DNA of 64,000 nucleotides. Origin: Streptomyces sp. NL15-2K (GTDB lineage: Bacteria > Actinomycetota > Actinomycetes > Streptomycetales > Streptomycetaceae). A program made the position numbers and the translations under genes. The stretch's first letter is position 1; each line of letters begins with the position of its first letter. Under the pieces are notes generated by a model, which worked only from the letters and a program-made list of their open reading frames with translations, did no database searches and had not been told where the DNA came from. This document shows, piece after piece, positions 62,478 to 64,000 of this stretch. The stretch covers positions 5,809,501 to 5,873,500 of the forward strand of contig NZ_CP130630.1 of assembly GCF_030551255.1 (NCBI RefSeq), read 5' to 3'.

Positions 62478-62642
62478 TCAGCGGCGCCGCGGCCGTGGCG
62501 CCAGCTTGTACAGGGCCATGCCCGCGGCCACCATCGTGGTGGCCGTGACCAGCAGCGCCAGGCTGTTCAGCCACAGGCCGGTGGCGGCCAGGGTGGCGCC
62601 GCCGGCGCCAGTGGTGCCGGCGCCGATCACTCTTCCGTACAT
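62478..62642 (-). CDS. Small hydrophobic membrane protein
   Basis: A 54-residue protein: MYGRVIGAGTTGAGGATLAA, then WLNSLALLVTATTMVAAGMA and a basic end KLAPRPRRR, giving one or two membrane segments. ATG 62642 has AGGAG eight bases before it. It follows the glycosyltransferase gene by 37 bp on the same strand. It may be an accessory subunit of a polysaccharide synthase. Confidence 0.7.
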   Translation of the reverse strand: MYGRVIGAGTTGAGGATLAATGLWLNSLALLVTATTMVAAGMALYKLAPRPRRR

Positions 62643-62679
62643 CGTGTTTCTCCTAGCGAGGGTTGGTGCGGGGGGTGGG

Positions 62680-63828
62680 TCATGTGGCCACCCACTTCTC
62701 CTCGCTGCGGCGCAACAGGCCCCACAGCGAGGAGAAGTAGACGGCGTGCTGGAAGAGGTCGTAGAGCATCTCCGGGAGCATCAGCGCCGCGACCAGGACG
62801 GCCCTGGGGCCGGCGCGGCGTACGGAGACGGTCTTCTCGACGACGAAGATCAGGCCGATGGCGGTCCAGAACGGTGAGAAGCCGGGCCAGCCGTACAGCG
62901 TCGTGTAGGTCGTCATATAGAGGAGGTAGGCCAGGAACGACAGCGCGCCGAATCCCATCAGGAGCTGCTGGAGGAAGTAGCGGGTGGTGACCCGTGTCCA
63001 GCCGTAGTCGCGCAGGTTCTCCAGGGCGCCGCGCTGCCAGCGCAGGCGCTGGTGCCACAGTTTGCCGAGGGTGGGCATGACCTCGGTGGTGACCTCGCAG
63101 CCGACGGGGGACATGGCCCGGTAGCCGAGGGTCTTGACCGCCTTGGTCATCTCGTCGTCCTCGGTGAGCGAGGCTAGGCTGTAGTAGCCGGTGCCGCCGC
63201 CGATCTGCCCGGCGCGGCGGGCGGCGCGCACCTCGCGCAGGACGCGGGCGCGGAACATCGTGCCGGTGCCGGTCAGCACCTGTGCCTTGCCGCCGGTGCG
63301 CTCCAGCTCCCAGGCGTAGCGGTGGAACTCCATGCGCTGGAGCAGGCCGAGGAAGCCGCCGCCCTGCTCGCCGTAGAAGATGCCGCCGACGGCGCCGACC
63401 CTGCGGTTGAACGTGGCAAGGGCGGTCTCGGCGAACCAGGGGTTGAGCACGGTGTCGGCGTCCTGCACCAGCAGCAGGTCGCGGTCGTCCAGGTGCGGCA
63501 GGATCCAGGCGATGGCCTGGTTGAGGGCGCCGGCCTTCTTGTGGGTGTTGCCCTGCGTGTGGAAGACCTGGGCGCCGTGCGCCATGGCGACGGCGGCGGT
63601 GTCGTCGGTGCAGTTGTCGGCGACCACCACGACCAGGTCGGGGCGCCGGGTCTGCTGCCACAGGCCGTCGATGGCGGCGGCGATGCGGTCCGCTTCGTTG
63701 TGGGCCGGTATCAGGACGGCGAGGCGCGGTCTGCCGACCGGTTCCTCGGGGGCGGCGTGGGCGCGGCGGGAGGCGTGCCGAGGCGCGCGGTGCTGCCGCG
63801 GGCCGCCGGGTACCGCAAGATCGAGCAT
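62680..63828 (-). CDS. Family 2 glycosyltransferase (processive, BcsA/HAS-like)
   Basis: A 382-residue membrane glycosyltransferase. GT2 motifs: LAVLIPAHNEADRIAAAIDG, LVVVVADNCTDDT (D1), LLLVQDADTVLNPWF (DxD), LASLTEDDEMTKAV (TEDD) and KLWHQRLRWQRGALENL (QxxRW). These are the processive cellulose/hyaluronan-synthase set. C-terminal hydrophobic segments (LLMGFGALSFLAYLLYMTTY, FSPFWTAIGLIFVVEKT, VLVAALMLPEMLYDLFQHAV) anchor it in the membrane. ATG 63828 follows GGGGG; GTG 63882 is possible. Product unknown. Confidence 0.88.
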   Translation of the reverse strand: MLDLAVPGGPRQHRAPRHASRRAHAAPEEPVGRPRLAVLIPAHNEADRIAAAIDGLWQQTRRPDLVVVVADNCTDDTAAVAMAHGAQVFHTQGNTHKKAGALNQAIAWILPHLDDRDLLLVQDADTVLNPWFAETALATFNRRVGAVGGIFYGEQGGGFLGLLQRMEFHRYAWELERTGGKAQVLTGTGTMFRARVLREVRAARRAGQIGGGTGYYSLASLTEDDEMTKAVKTLGYRAMSPVGCEVTTEVMPTLGKLWHQRLRWQRGALENLRDYGWTRVTTRYFLQQLLMGFGALSFLAYLLYMTTYTTLYGWPGFSPFWTAIGLIFVVEKTVSVRRAGPRAVLVAALMLPEMLYDLFQHAVYFSSLWGLLRRSEEKWVAT

Positions 63829-64000
63829 GGCGGGACCCCCCTGATACGACCCTCGCGCCACGAGCAGGACCCGATACCGCACACCCCCCGGGTCCCTGAG
63901 ACCTTCTCACTCTTCACTATTTCCCTACAACCCGACAAGTGGTCTCGAGTAACGGAATCCTCACGGTTGTCTCTTTTTACCCCGTGGGCCCTGTTCGTGA
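63829..64000. other. Upstream region of the glycosyltransferase gene
   Basis: The last 172 bp are AT-richer than average near 63905-63985 and probably contain the glycosyltransferase promoter. I see no coding frame. Confidence 0.5.

Overview
The window is high-GC actinobacterial chromosome and very probably Streptomyces. Evidence: GTG starts and ATGA/GTGA stop-start overlaps throughout; a bacterial proteasome activator (Bpa); WhiJ/AbaA-type XRE + DUF397 + ATPase modules; two branched-chain 2-oxoacid dehydrogenase gene sets; a Streptomyces K15-type D,D-transpeptidase; and rare TTA leucine codons confined to accessory genes. A perfect parS palindrome at 22764-22777 suggests the region lies in the origin-proximal core.

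Layout. 1-5.4 kb: rRNA methyltransferases, DUF2252, a J-domain protein, rhodanese, and an acyl-CoA dehydrogenase behind a KstR-like operator. 5.5-16.2 kb: phenylacetate catabolism: paaABCDE (minus strand), paaN, a PaaH-type hydroxyacyl-CoA dehydrogenase and a PaaR-like TetR regulator. A DUF5819/HTTM/TrmH operon sits between paaA and paaN. 16.2-20.3 kb: bkdR and the first bkdABC set. A PaaR-like palindrome recurs in front of paaA, between paaN and paaH, and in front of this bkd set. 20.4-28.2 kb: MobA-DUF6457 fusion, MoeA, a TrkA-linked K+ channel, a DrrAB-type ABC exporter, a quinone oxidoreductase and Bpa.

28.3-34.6 kb is an accessory island: XRE/DUF397/ATPase module, a group II intron whose domain I is split by an intact IS630-family element, and a RelE-type toxin pair. 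34.6-43.9 kb returns to core: a small secreted protein, two divergent PknB-type kinases, an aminoglycoside-phosphotransferase-like protein and the second bkdABC set. A phosphotransferase gene coupled to bkdC (43.9-45.2 kb) is broken by a ~490 bp element with imperfect inverted ends. 45.2-53.3 kb: two penicillin-binding proteins, GntR + MFS, a methyltransferase, a mycothiol-dependent isomerase-like protein, a nitrilase-family hydrolase and a LURP-one protein.

53.3-57.3 kb is a scar-rich accessory block: AraC, cupin, DUF397 and transposase remnants, with a ~150 bp flank present twice. It encloses a candidate bacteriocin-like cluster: a Lys-rich secreted amphipathic protein (with an amber codon at the end of its signal peptide), a small membrane protein and a CPBP-family intramembrane protease. 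57.3-62.4 kb: a second XRE/DUF397/ATPase module whose ATPase gene overlaps a three-gene operon (DUF262, DUF3696-type ATPase, unknown protein with two tandem TTA codons). This operon looks like an uncharacterised defence system. The window ends with a small membrane protein and a family 2 glycosyltransferase.

All calls come from reading the sequence. Family names rest on recognised motifs, not on database searches.
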